A DNA stretch of 64,000 bases from Roseburia hominis (GTDB lineage: Bacteria; Bacillota; Clostridia; Lachnospirales; Lachnospiraceae), in NCBI GenBank assembly GCA_040702975.1, contig CP159990.1, forward strand, positions 2,480,001 through 2,544,000. Direction: 5' to 3'. The position numbers and the translations under genes were made by a program. Position 1 is the stretch's first letter. Every line of letters begins with the position of its first letter. Shown in pieces: positions 8,785 to 17,681 of the stretch. The notes below the pieces were generated by a model, which saw nothing but the letters and a program-made list of their open reading frames with translations, was not told the origin of the DNA and did no database searches.

Positions 8785-9247
8785 GCTGTTTTTCCGTAAT
8801 ATGCTCCAGTACATTTTTCAGATAGCGTTTGGCCAGGTAGTTTGCCATGGGGAGATTCATATCAAGGTAATTTCCGCAGTCTTTTGCACAGGCACCGGGA
8901 ACATCTCCCCGGTATTCGGCGATAAAGCGGAACATCTCGGTCATGAGCGGCACGATATCGCGGGATTCGTAGTCACCGGTCAGAAGCAGATAAAAGCCGG
9001 TGCGGCATCCCATCGGTCCAAAATACAGAGTTTTGGAGTCATATTCCGGGTGATTCCGAAGGAAGGTGGCTCCCAGATGCTCAATGGTATGAACTTCTGC
9101 TGTATTCATGACTGGTTCTTCATTCGGGTTGGTCATGCGAATGTCAAATGTTGTAACAGGAGTCTCGCCCGCGAAATCCTTCCGCGATACATAGAGTCCC
9201 GGGATTAATTTGTTGTGGTCAATCGTAAAACTGGTGATTTTCTTCAT
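8768..9247 (-). CDS. luxS: S-ribosylhomocysteine lyase LuxS
   Basis: This is a 159-residue LuxS. It cleaves S-ribosylhomocysteine to homocysteine and DPD, the autoinducer-2 precursor, in the activated methyl cycle. The metal-binding HTIEH (His53, Glu56, His57) and the downstream KDCGNY cysteine (Cys124) are present, as is the active-site Cys in GPMGCRTGF (Cys81). Two starts are possible: the ATG at 9253 is only 2 nt from the GAAAGGA site, whereas the ATG at 9247 is 8 nt away and was preferred. No mtnN or metabolic partner lies next to it. A TTGCCC-17-TATAAT promoter lies upstream on the same strand. Confidence 0.97.
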   Translation of the reverse strand: MKKITSFTIDHNKLIPGLYVSRKDFAGETPVTTFDIRMTNPNEEPVMNTAEVHTIEHLGATFLRNHPEYDSKTLYFGPMGCRTGFYLLLTGDYESRDIVPLMTEMFRFIAEYRGDVPGACAKDCGNYLDMNLPMANYLAKRYLKNVLEHITEKQLIYPE

Positions 9248-9313
9248 ATTCATTTTCCTTTCTTGTATAACTGATTACGCATCATACGTATGCTTCTTCT
9301 TTTTCTGAGATTT

Positions 9314-9342
9314 ATTATATCCGATATCTTTTTTTAGGGCAA
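9314..9342 (-). promoter_or_regulatory. Predicted sigma-A promoter of luxS
   Basis: On the minus strand TTGCCC (9342-9337) and TATAAT (9319-9314) are separated by exactly 17 nt and sit about 65 nt upstream of the luxS start. Confidence 0.7.
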
Positions 9343-9414
9343 GAAGTATGGTATACTTTCTGAGGTTAAAGGGAGAAGCATTTCTGGTTTTATCAGGAAA
9401 GCGCTCTGCATTTT

Positions 9415-9460
9415 GTTGCCATGCATACCTGAAATAAGGTCCAGTGGACCTTATTTTGGT
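9415..9460 (+). repeat. Palindromic repeat, TAAGGTCC-arm variant
   Basis: One intergenic copy reads GTTGCCATGCATACCTGAAA, then the palindrome AAGGTCCAGTGGACCTT flanked by TA/TA, then TTTTGGT. It lies between luxS and the histidine phosphatase gene. Confidence 0.88.
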
Positions 9461-9520
9461 ATGAGGTGTCATTTACGGAAAAGAATATTATGAAATACAT
9501 AGATCAGGAGGAAGAGAAAG

Positions 9521-10153
9521 ATGAGACTATATATCATTCGCCATGGCGAGACCGATTGGAATAAGCTCAGGAGACTGCAGGGACAGGTCGACATTCCGCT
9601 CAATGAATTTGGACGGCATCTGGCTAAGGAGACGGCTCTGGCCCTTAGGGACATTCCATTTGATTTTGCCGTTACCAGTCCGCTTAGCCGGGCGAAAGAA
9701 ACGGCATATCTTGTTCTGGGAGAACGGGACATTCCGGTGCTGGAAGATGCGCGTTTAAAAGAAATGGGATTTGGAGAATATGAGGGCTTGTGCTGCCGCG
9801 AGGAAGGCTGGAATATTCCGGATCCGGATTTTCGGAATTTCTTCGATGCCCCGGAGAACTATCAGCCGCCAAAGAACGGGGAATCTTTCATGCAGTTATC
9901 TAAGCGGTTGGATTCATTTCTTACTGAGCTTTATCAGAACCCGGATTGCCAGAATAAGACGATTCTGCTTTCCACACATGGAGCCGCACTTTGCGGGATA
10001 CTCCGGCTCATCAAAGGGAATCCCATCTCGCGTTTCTGGGACGGAGGTGTTCACAGGAACTGCGCGGTCACGATCGTGGACGTAGAAAGAGGAAAACCGC
10101 GTATCGTAAAGGAAGCGGTCACTTTCTATCAGGATACGGTAGAAAACTGGTAA
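9521..10153 (+). CDS. Histidine phosphatase family protein
   Basis: This 210-residue member of the phosphoglycerate-mutase-like histidine phosphatase superfamily opens with the catalytic motif YIIRHGETDWN (RHG with the phospho-accepting His). The second active-site His lies in LLSTHGAAL (about 150-158), and the supporting Arg/Glu residues are in SPLSRAKETA. Length and motifs fit a broad-specificity or sugar/nucleotide phosphatase (PhoE/CobC-like). No cobalamin gene is nearby, so a CobC role is not supported. The ribosome site is AGGAGGAAG, 7-8 nt before the ATG. Confidence 0.92.
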   Translation: MRLYIIRHGETDWNKLRRLQGQVDIPLNEFGRHLAKETALALRDIPFDFAVTSPLSRAKETAYLVLGERDIPVLEDARLKEMGFGEYEGLCCREEGWNIPDPDFRNFFDAPENYQPPKNGESFMQLSKRLDSFLTELYQNPDCQNKTILLSTHGAALCGILRLIKGNPISRFWDGGVHRNCAVTIVDVERGKPRIVKEAVTFYQDTVENW

Positions 10154-10247
10154 ACTCGGTAGCAGCTTTATGTAAACGCCTGAATAATGCCGGCAGAAGA
10201 GGGAATACTTATTTTATGTCATAAAATAAAGGAGTGGAAAACGATCA

Positions 10248-10682
10248 ATGATTGAATCAGATACAATAAAGCTGCTGCGGGAATGTGACGCCGGTATCAA
10301 AATGGGCGTTGCGTCTATCGATGAAGTTTTAGACTATGTACACGACAGCGCGCTTCGGAAGTGCCTTGTAGACTGTAAGAGCAAACACGATAAATTGAAA
10401 GAAGAAATTCAAATTCTTTTGGATCAATGCCATGACGATGGCAAAGAGCCAAATCCTATGGCAAAAAGCATGTCATGGCTGAAAACAAATGTGAAGCTGG
10501 TCATGAACGAATCAGATGAAACCATTGCTGATTTAATGACAGACGGCTGCAATATGGGAGTCAAATCTCTTCACAAATATTTGAACCAATATAAGGCTGC
10601 CGACGAGAAAGCGAAGGATCTTACGAAACGGCTGATTAATCTTGAAGAAAAACTTGCCGTCGATATCCGTCAATTTTTGTAA
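10248..10682 (+). CDS. DUF2383-like four-helix protein
   Basis: This 144-residue, almost wholly alpha-helical protein resembles the DUF2383 (ferritin-like four-helix bundle) family. It begins with a helix ending in ECDAGIKMGVASIDEVLDYV, and the third helix contains SDETIADLMTDGCNMGVKSL. No clear di-iron ligand set could be read, so a ferritin function is not claimed. The GGAG site is unusually far (about 13 nt) from the ATG. A perfect 8-bp inverted repeat, ATTTTATG/CATAAAAT around one T (10211-10227), lies just upstream and could be an operator. A bidirectional terminator follows. Confidence 0.72.
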   Translation: MIESDTIKLLRECDAGIKMGVASIDEVLDYVHDSALRKCLVDCKSKHDKLKEEIQILLDQCHDDGKEPNPMAKSMSWLKTNVKLVMNESDETIADLMTDGCNMGVKSLHKYLNQYKAADEKAKDLTKRLINLEEKLAVDIRQFL

Positions 10683-10687
10683 TTGTA

Positions 10688-10748
10688 AAAAACAACCATT
10701 GAACTCCGGATTTTCCTGCGGAAACGGACGTCGATGGTTGTTTTTGCT
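10688..10748 (+). terminator. Bidirectional intrinsic terminator
   Basis: Arms AAAAACAACCAT (10688-10699) and ATGGTTGTTTTT (10734-10745) are exact complements, with a T-rich side on each strand. It can end both the DUF2383-like gene and the convergent LacI-family gene. Confidence 0.85.
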
Positions 10749-10826
10749 CTCAAATATATAAGTGAAGGTCTGCCGGAGCCTCCACCGGTCAGTTATTAAA
10801 TATGTAAAGCTGAGCCTGGTTCGAAG

Positions 10827-11987
<1,161 letters not shown>

Positions 11988-12099
11988 ATTATTGTATGAT
12001 TAATTTAGCTAAAAAGTCAGGGAAAAAGAGCATAACGAGAGAAATCACTTTTCTTTTTCCAAGCATCGTTGATACCATATATAAACGGAGGTCATAACC

Positions 12100-13380
12100 A
12101 TGAGACAGATCACAGAGATTATGAAAGAAATGAAGGCTGGAAGCTTCAGAGATTTACTAAAAGATATTTATGTAGATGAGAGCCGTCTGGATTATCAGGA
12201 AGCACGTTATATAAAAGCAATGGAAGAGTACGTAAAGCTTTACGGTGAGCGTGAAGTGGAAATATACAGTGCGCCCGGAAGAAGCGAAGTGGGCGGAAAT
12301 CACACCGATCATCAGCATGGTATGGTACTTGCCACCTCCATCAATCTGGACGCGATTGCAATCGTGAATAAAAATGAGGACAGCCGTGTGCGGGTCGTAT
12401 CCCAGGGATACCGCATGATCGAGCTCTCGGCAGACGACCTTCGGCAGAAACCCGAGGATGACGGAACCTCACTTGGGCTGATCCGCGGCGTACTTTCCGG
12501 ACTTAAGAGTCGCGGATACCAGGTAGGCGGATTTAACGCTTACATCACAAGCGATGTATTAAACGGCGCGGGACTTTCTTCTTCTGCAGCATTTGAGACA
12601 ATCATCGGAACCATCATTTCCGGACTTTACAACGAGATGAAGATCAGCATGGTAGAGATTGCTCAGGTGGGACAGTACGCAGAGAACGTATTTTTCGGAA
12701 AACCCTGTGGACTGATGGACCAGACCGCATGTGCTGTGGGCGGACTGATTCATATTGACTTTGCAGATCCGTCAAAACCGATTGTGGAGAAAGTGGACGT
12801 TGATTTTGAGACATACAAATACAGCCTCTGCATCGTAGACACGAAGGGATCCCATAACGATCTGACAGATGATTACGCACAGATTCCTGTTGAGATGAAG
12901 CAGGTAGCAGCATTCTTCGGAAAAGAATTCCTGCGCGAGGTAGATGAGAAGGATTTCTTTGCAAGTATTGCGGCTCTGCGCGAAAAGATGGGTGACCGCT
13001 GCGTACTGCGTGCCTTACATTTCTTCGGGGACAATGACCGGGTGGCAGCACAGGTAAAGGCTTTAAATGAAGGAAGGTTCCAGGATTTCCTCGGCATGAT
13101 CCGCGCGTCCGGCGATTCTTCTTACAAATATTTGCAGAATATCTATACCAATAAGGATGAGCGGAACCAGAGCATGTCCATCGCGCTTGCCGTGAGCGAG
13201 AGCGTTCTGGCAGATCATGGTGTCTGCCGGGTACACGGAGGCGGATTTGCCGGAACCATCCAGGCATTCGTAGAAAACGATTATGTAGAAATCTACCGTA
13301 AGGCCCTGGACGCAGTATTCGGCGCTGGCTCCTGCCACGTGTTGAAGGTTCGGAAATACGGCGGAATGAAGGTAATGTAA
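12100..13380 (+). CDS. galK: Galactokinase
   Basis: This 426-residue GHMP-family kinase phosphorylates galactose at C1, the first Leloir step. The substrate motif GRSEVGGNHTDHQHG (about 61-75) and the ATP-binding motif LNGAGLSSSAA (about 149-159) are intact, and a C-terminal VHGGGFAGTIQAF matches GHMP motif 3. The length is slightly above the usual 385-400 residues. It sits first in a galKT operon with a strong CGGAGGTC site, and no galE is in the window. Expression is probably controlled by the divergent LacI-type regulator. Confidence 0.96.
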   Translation: MRQITEIMKEMKAGSFRDLLKDIYVDESRLDYQEARYIKAMEEYVKLYGEREVEIYSAPGRSEVGGNHTDHQHGMVLATSINLDAIAIVNKNEDSRVRVVSQGYRMIELSADDLRQKPEDDGTSLGLIRGVLSGLKSRGYQVGGFNAYITSDVLNGAGLSSSAAFETIIGTIISGLYNEMKISMVEIAQVGQYAENVFFGKPCGLMDQTACAVGGLIHIDFADPSKPIVEKVDVDFETYKYSLCIVDTKGSHNDLTDDYAQIPVEMKQVAAFFGKEFLREVDEKDFFASIAALREKMGDRCVLRALHFFGDNDRVAAQVKALNEGRFQDFLGMIRASGDSSYKYLQNIYTNKDERNQSMSIALAVSESVLADHGVCRVHGGGFAGTIQAFVENDYVEIYRKALDAVFGAGSCHVLKVRKYGGMKVM

Positions 13381-13430
13381 GAAAGAGAATAATGTAATCA
13401 AGAAAGCGTTCAGATGTGGAGGAGAAGAAC

Positions 13431-14921
13431 ATGATAAATGAAGCAATCGCAAAACTGATGCAGTATGGAGTTTCTACCGGACTTGTTGAACCCGAGGACA
13501 AGATTTACGTGACCAATCAGGTGCTGGAGATGCTAAAGCTGGAAGAGTACGAAGAACCTGCTAAGTGCCCGGAGTCGGTAGATTTGGAGGAAGTATTAAA
13601 AGAAATTACGGATTATGCGGTAGAACAGGGACTCATCGAGGACTCCATCGTTTACCGGGATCTGTTCGACACAAAAATCATGGGAAAACTGGTACCTCTG
13701 CCAAGCACAGTCATCTCCACCTTCAATGATTATTACGCAGAAAGTCCGCGCAAGGCGACAGATTATTTTTACAAATTAAGCCAGGACAGCGATTATATCC
13801 GCAGATACCGCATCAAACGAGACTTGAAATGGGAAGCGGAAACAGAGTACGGCAATATGGAGATCACGATCAATTTGTCCAAGCCGGAGAAAGATCCCAA
13901 AGCGATCGCGGCGGCAAAGAATGCAAAGCAGAGCGGTTATCCCAAATGTCTTCTGTGCAAGGAGAATGAAGGCTATGCCGGAAGAGTCAACCATCCGGCA
14001 CGCCAGAACCATAGGATCATCCCGGTCGTGATCGCTGAGAAGAACTGGGGATTCCAGTATTCTCCCTATGTATACTACAATGAGCATTGTATCGTATTCA
14101 ACGGAGAGCATGTACCGATGAAGATCGAGGAGGCAACATTTGCCAAGCTGCTCAATTTCGTGGAGCAGTTCCCGCACTATTTTGTTGGTTCCAATGCAGA
14201 TCTTCCAATCGTGGGCGGTTCTATTTTGAGCCATGATCATTTCCAGGGGGGACATCATGAATTTGCGATGGCAAAGGCTCCTGTTGCAAGAGAATGTACG
14301 ATTAATGGATTTAAGGATGTGAAAGCCGGAATCGTGAAATGGCCGATGTCCGTCATTCGTCTTCAAAGCAAGGATACCCAGCGTCTTGTGAAGGCTGCAG
14401 CGCACATTCTGGAAGTATGGAGAGGATATACGGATGAAGATGCCTTCATTTTTGCAGAGACTGACGGAGAACCGCACAATACGATCACCCCGATCGCAAG
14501 AATGAAAGACGGTATGTTCGAGCTGGATCTGGTGCTTCGGAACAACATTACCACCGAGGAGCATCCGCTTGGCGTTTACCATCCGCATGCACATCTGCAT
14601 CATATTAAGAAAGAGAATATCGGTCTGATTGAGGTCATGGGTCTTGCCGTACTCCCGGCCCGACTGAAACAGGAGATGGAAGAGCTGGCACAGGCGATCC
14701 TTTCCGGTGCAGACATTCGTGCAAATGAGATGCTGGAAAAGCATGCAGACTGGGTGGACGAGTTCCTGCCGAAGTATGAGGGCATTACAGAAGAAAATAT
14801 AATGGATATCCTCCATAAAGAAATTGGGCTGGTATTCAGCCAGGTTCTGGAAGATGCAGGTGTATATAAGCAGACCGAGGAAGGACAGAAAGCCTTTGAC
14901 CGGTTCGTGGCAAGTCTGTAA
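13431..14921 (+). CDS. galT: UDP-glucose--hexose-1-phosphate uridylyltransferase (Firmicutes GalT type)
   Basis: This is a 496-residue GalT of the longer Firmicutes class (GalT family 2). It exchanges UMP between UDP-glucose and galactose-1-phosphate. The family segment SILSHDHFQGGHHEFAMAKA (about 262-281) contains the His-rich active-site region, and CLLCKENEGYAGR is near 168-180. A GTG five codons upstream (13416) is in frame, but GGAGGA lies 7 nt before the ATG at 13431, so the latter was chosen. It is 50 nt after galK and is closed by a strong terminator. Confidence 0.95.
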   Translation: MINEAIAKLMQYGVSTGLVEPEDKIYVTNQVLEMLKLEEYEEPAKCPESVDLEEVLKEITDYAVEQGLIEDSIVYRDLFDTKIMGKLVPLPSTVISTFNDYYAESPRKATDYFYKLSQDSDYIRRYRIKRDLKWEAETEYGNMEITINLSKPEKDPKAIAAAKNAKQSGYPKCLLCKENEGYAGRVNHPARQNHRIIPVVIAEKNWGFQYSPYVYYNEHCIVFNGEHVPMKIEEATFAKLLNFVEQFPHYFVGSNADLPIVGGSILSHDHFQGGHHEFAMAKAPVARECTINGFKDVKAGIVKWPMSVIRLQSKDTQRLVKAAAHILEVWRGYTDEDAFIFAETDGEPHNTITPIARMKDGMFELDLVLRNNITTEEHPLGVYHPHAHLHHIKKENIGLIEVMGLAVLPARLKQEMEELAQAILSGADIRANEMLEKHADWVDEFLPKYEGITEENIMDILHKEIGLVFSQVLEDAGVYKQTEEGQKAFDRFVASL

Positions 14922-14935
14922 TATAGATGTGTGGC

Positions 14936-14975
14936 AAATGACCAAAAGCCGATTTGATAGCTTTTGGTCATTTTT
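14936..14975 (+). terminator. Intrinsic terminator of galKT
   Basis: AAATGACCAAAAGC (14936-14949) pairs exactly with GCTTTTGGTCATTT (from 14960), followed by more T residues. It marks the left border of the two-component/ABC cassette. Confidence 0.9.
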
Positions 14976-15052
14976 ATATGATTAGACTCTTTTTTCGCTA
15001 ATAAAAATGTGTTAGAATTTGAACAACACGAATAACAGAGGCGGAGTACAAA

Positions 15053-15766
15053 ATGGAGAAAATATTCATTGTAGAAGATGATGAAATGGTTCGTGACGGA
15101 ATTGTAGATGCGCTGGGGTTAAGAAACTGGGAAACGGAAACGGCGTCTTCATTCCAGGAAGCCGTCGAGAAAATCAAAGAGAATACTTATATGCTTTACA
15201 TATTGGATATGAAGCTGCCGGATGGGAACGGGATGACACTTTGCAGGCAGATCAGACGGCTCACGGAAGCGCCGATCCTGTTTTTATCCGCTTATGACAG
15301 CGAAGGATATATTGTGGAAGGGTTCGAGGCAGGCGGAGATGATTATGTCATCAAACCTTTTCGCACCTTTGAGCTTCTTGCAAGAATTCAGGCACTTCTG
15401 AAACGCGCGAAGAGCCTTGGAGAAAAGAAGGTAAAGATGGGGGTCCGAAGTGGAGATTTCTTTTTGGATCTAAGTAGACAGTGTCTATACAAAAAGGGCA
15501 TACCGGTGGAACTTACGCTTACGGAATATCGGATTTTGCGTGTTCTTATCACAAAAGCTCCTCAGTTGCTTGAGCGAGCTGCACTGCTTGATATCATCTG
15601 GGATTCAAATGAGAACTATGTGGAAGATAATGCGCTATCAGTCTATATCAATAGAATCAGAGGAAAACTCACAGATCACTCAAACGAAGCGCCAATCGAG
15701 ACCAAACGAGGAGTAGGATACCGCTGGACGTTAGGAACGGAGGACATTTATGAGACCATTTCATAA
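15053..15766 (+). CDS. OmpR/PhoB-type response regulator (BceR-like)
   Basis: This 237-residue response regulator has a receiver domain (1-120) with the acidic pocket EDD (8-10), phospho-acceptor Asp52 in LDMKLPDGNG and conserved Lys101 (KPF), followed by a winged-helix DNA-binding domain (about 130-230) ending in TKRGVGYRW. Its stop overlaps the histidine kinase start by 17 nt, and the ABC transporter genes follow. This gene order is that of BceRS-BceAB antimicrobial-peptide detoxification modules. A BceR-style inverted repeat occurs upstream of the ABC genes (16880-16893). Confidence 0.92.
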   Translation: MEKIFIVEDDEMVRDGIVDALGLRNWETETASSFQEAVEKIKENTYMLYILDMKLPDGNGMTLCRQIRRLTEAPILFLSAYDSEGYIVEGFEAGGDDYVIKPFRTFELLARIQALLKRAKSLGEKKVKMGVRSGDFFLDLSRQCLYKKGIPVELTLTEYRILRVLITKAPQLLERAALLDIIWDSNENYVEDNALSVYINRIRGKLTDHSNEAPIETKRGVGYRWTLGTEDIYETIS

Positions 15767-16904
15767 AAATCGACAATTCAAAATATACGGAAAATGGCTG
15801 GCAGTCTTTGCATTTATGTTGACTGCCTTTTTTATATATCAGAACTTCCTGCAAAAAGCATATGCAAGACAGGTCGTTTCATGGATTGGATATTTACAGG
15901 AGACAGATATGGAACATGTAGTTTTCTTTACGCCGGACGAAAAGGCTTATGAAGAGGGAAGCCGTCTCATGAGGGAGGCAGGATACGAGGAGACCGGAAA
16001 AGCGTATCTTCGCAGCAGCATTGTCAGACATGGACGTACCTTTTTCTGTATAGCTGTTCTCTTCGTGTGTCTTGCAGGTGCCGGAGTGGAACTCTATCTG
16101 ACCAAAAGAAAAGAGAACGAACTTCTTTTGTATGTGGAACAGGAAAAAGCAGCGGTTTATCAGAAGATGCAGGGACAAAAAGAATATATCCAAAAAGAAA
16201 AGGAGAAGATGGGAGTATATATGGAAAATATTTCGCATCAGCTAAAGACACCGCTGACGGGAAGCCTGCTGTGCCTGGAGAATTTGCTCGCGGTGGAGGA
16301 GAACGAGAGAAAAAGGGACAAATTGGAGAAATGTATCAGACAATTAAGCTGGATGAAAGAGATGACCATCGTACTATTGCGTCTCGCACAGCTGGACGCC
16401 GGAAAAATATGGTTGAAGAGAAAGCGGGAAAATCTTACCTTCCTTCTTAAGGACTGTATTGAAAGAATCCGAATACTGGCAGAGGAAAAGGAGATCACTC
16501 TGACTGCCAGATTCGGGCAGGAATATATCCTGTCATGTGATGCGTTCTGGATCAAAGAAGCAGTGGAAAACGTTTTAAAAAATGCGATTACCTTCACCCC
16601 GCAAAATGGTGTGATCCGTGTGACTTTAGAGCAGGATGGGAGATACTATGAGATCCGCATCTTTAATAGCGGCAAAAAATTAGATGAGAACGACCGTGAA
16701 AGCATCTTTGAACGTTTTTATCAGCGGACTGACAAAAAAGAGAATGGGTTTGGAATCGGACTTCATCTTGCAAGAGAAATCATAAGGCTGCATCAGGGAA
16801 CCTTGAAAGTCATCGACACTGCGGAAGAGGGAACGACATTTCAGTTCCGAATACCCCAGTTAATCGCAAAAGAGCAATCTTACGAAATCGTAAGCCAGGA
16901 TTAA
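15750..16904 (+). CDS. Sensor histidine kinase
   Basis: This 384-residue membrane kinase has helices at about 14-33 and 97-117 flanking an extracytoplasmic loop of roughly 60 residues, a coiled linker, then HisKA with His163 (NISHQLKTPLT) and a HATPase domain (N-box VENVLKNAITFTP, G-box NGFGIGLHLA). The loop is longer than the few-residue loop of true BceS intramembrane kinases, so it may sense a ligand directly or work through the neighbouring permease. It is co-translated with the regulator. The last codons contain the TTACG-AAAT-CGTAA box proposed to control the downstream ABC genes. Confidence 0.92.
   Translation: MRPFHKNRQFKIYGKWLAVFAFMLTAFFIYQNFLQKAYARQVVSWIGYLQETDMEHVVFFTPDEKAYEEGSRLMREAGYEETGKAYLRSSIVRHGRTFFCIAVLFVCLAGAGVELYLTKRKENELLLYVEQEKAAVYQKMQGQKEYIQKEKEKMGVYMENISHQLKTPLTGSLLCLENLLAVEENERKRDKLEKCIRQLSWMKEMTIVLLRLAQLDAGKIWLKRKRENLTFLLKDCIERIRILAEEKEITLTARFGQEYILSCDAFWIKEAVENVLKNAITFTPQNGVIRVTLEQDGRYYEIRIFNSGKKLDENDRESIFERFYQRTDKKENGFGIGLHLAREIIRLHQGTLKVIDTAEEGTTFQFRIPQLIAKEQSYEIVSQD
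16880..16893 (+). promoter_or_regulatory. BceR-type binding box candidate
   Basis: The inverted repeat TTACG-AAAT-CGTAA resembles the published BceR-type consensus TnACA-N4-TGTAA. It lies in the end of the kinase gene, 34 nt before a TATAAT (16927-16932) that has no recognisable -35 box. That layout fits an activator-dependent promoter for the ABC genes. Direct repeats ATCATAGAA (16946 and 16964) lie downstream of the -10. Confidence 0.5.
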
Positions 16905-17015
16905 GAGAATAGAAAGATACGTTTGGTATAATAGTGCAAACATCTATCATAGAACAAATTCCAATCATAGAATCAGCGTCAATAACAGATGAAACATCCA
17001 TAAGAAAGGGAAGTC

Positions 17016-17681
17016 ATGGGAACAATCATTCAAATGCAAGATGTGAATAAAAGCTACTCTCTTGGTCAAAAAAGTATACCTGCGTTAAAGCATTTTTTCA
17101 TAGAAGTAGAAGCCGGGGAATTTGTGGCAGTCATGGGAAGAAGCGGCTCCGGGAAATCTACATTCCTTAGAATTGCGGGGACGCTGGAAAAACCGGATTC
17201 AGGAAGCGTGTTCTTAAATGGTAGGGAGATAAGCCATCTTTCGGAACATAAAATCTGCAAGATCCGGCAAAAACAAATCGGGTTCGTGTTTCAGCAATAT
17301 CAACTGCTCCCGGAATATACGATATGGGATAACATATGTATGCCACTTTACATTTCGCATGAAATACCGGACAAACCGTATTTGCAACAACTGCTTAAAA
17401 GAGTACAGCTACTGGACCGGAGACTGGACTATCCGGAGCAGCTTTCAGGCGGAGAGCAGCAACGTGTCGCTATTGCCCGCGCCATGGCGGCAAAGCCTGC
17501 AATCCTTCTGGCAGATGAGCCTACCGGGAATCTGGATTATCATACCGGCAAGGAGGTCATGCAGATGCTCTGTGCCTCCAGAGAGATTTACCGGCAGACG
17601 ATCGTAATGGTAACTCATGACATGGAAAGCGCTAATTATGCGGACCGTATTGTCGTCATAGAAGATGGAAGATTGCAATGA
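17016..17681 (+). CDS. ABC transporter ATP-binding protein (MacB/BceA-like)
   Basis: This is a 221-residue ATPase of the MacB/LolD/BceA type. It has Walker [10 protein letters not shown] (41-49), the Q-loop in VFQQYQLLP (91-99), signature LSGGEQQR (143-150), Walker [13 protein letters not shown] (163-174) and the H-loop in VTHD. It pairs with the FtsX-type permease immediately downstream (4-nt overlap). Such pairs are usually mechanotransmission machines that remove or sense peptides rather than classical importers. The ATG follows GAAAGGGAAG. All catalytic motifs are intact. Confidence 0.94.
   Translation: MGTIIQMQDVNKSYSLGQKSIPALKHFFIEVEAGEFVAVMGRSGSGKSTFLRIAGTLEKPDSGSVFLNGREISHLSEHKICKIRQKQIGFVFQQYQLLPEYTIWDNICMPLYISHEIPDKPYLQQLLKRVQLLDRRLDYPEQLSGGEQQRVAIARAMAAKPAILLADEPTGNLDYHTGKEVMQMLCASREIYRQTIVMVTHDMESANYADRIVVIEDGRLQ

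Noticed and set aside
12644..14945. Long minus-strand open frames opposite galK and galT
   Set aside because: They mirror conserved kinase and transferase codons and show no family motifs or starts.
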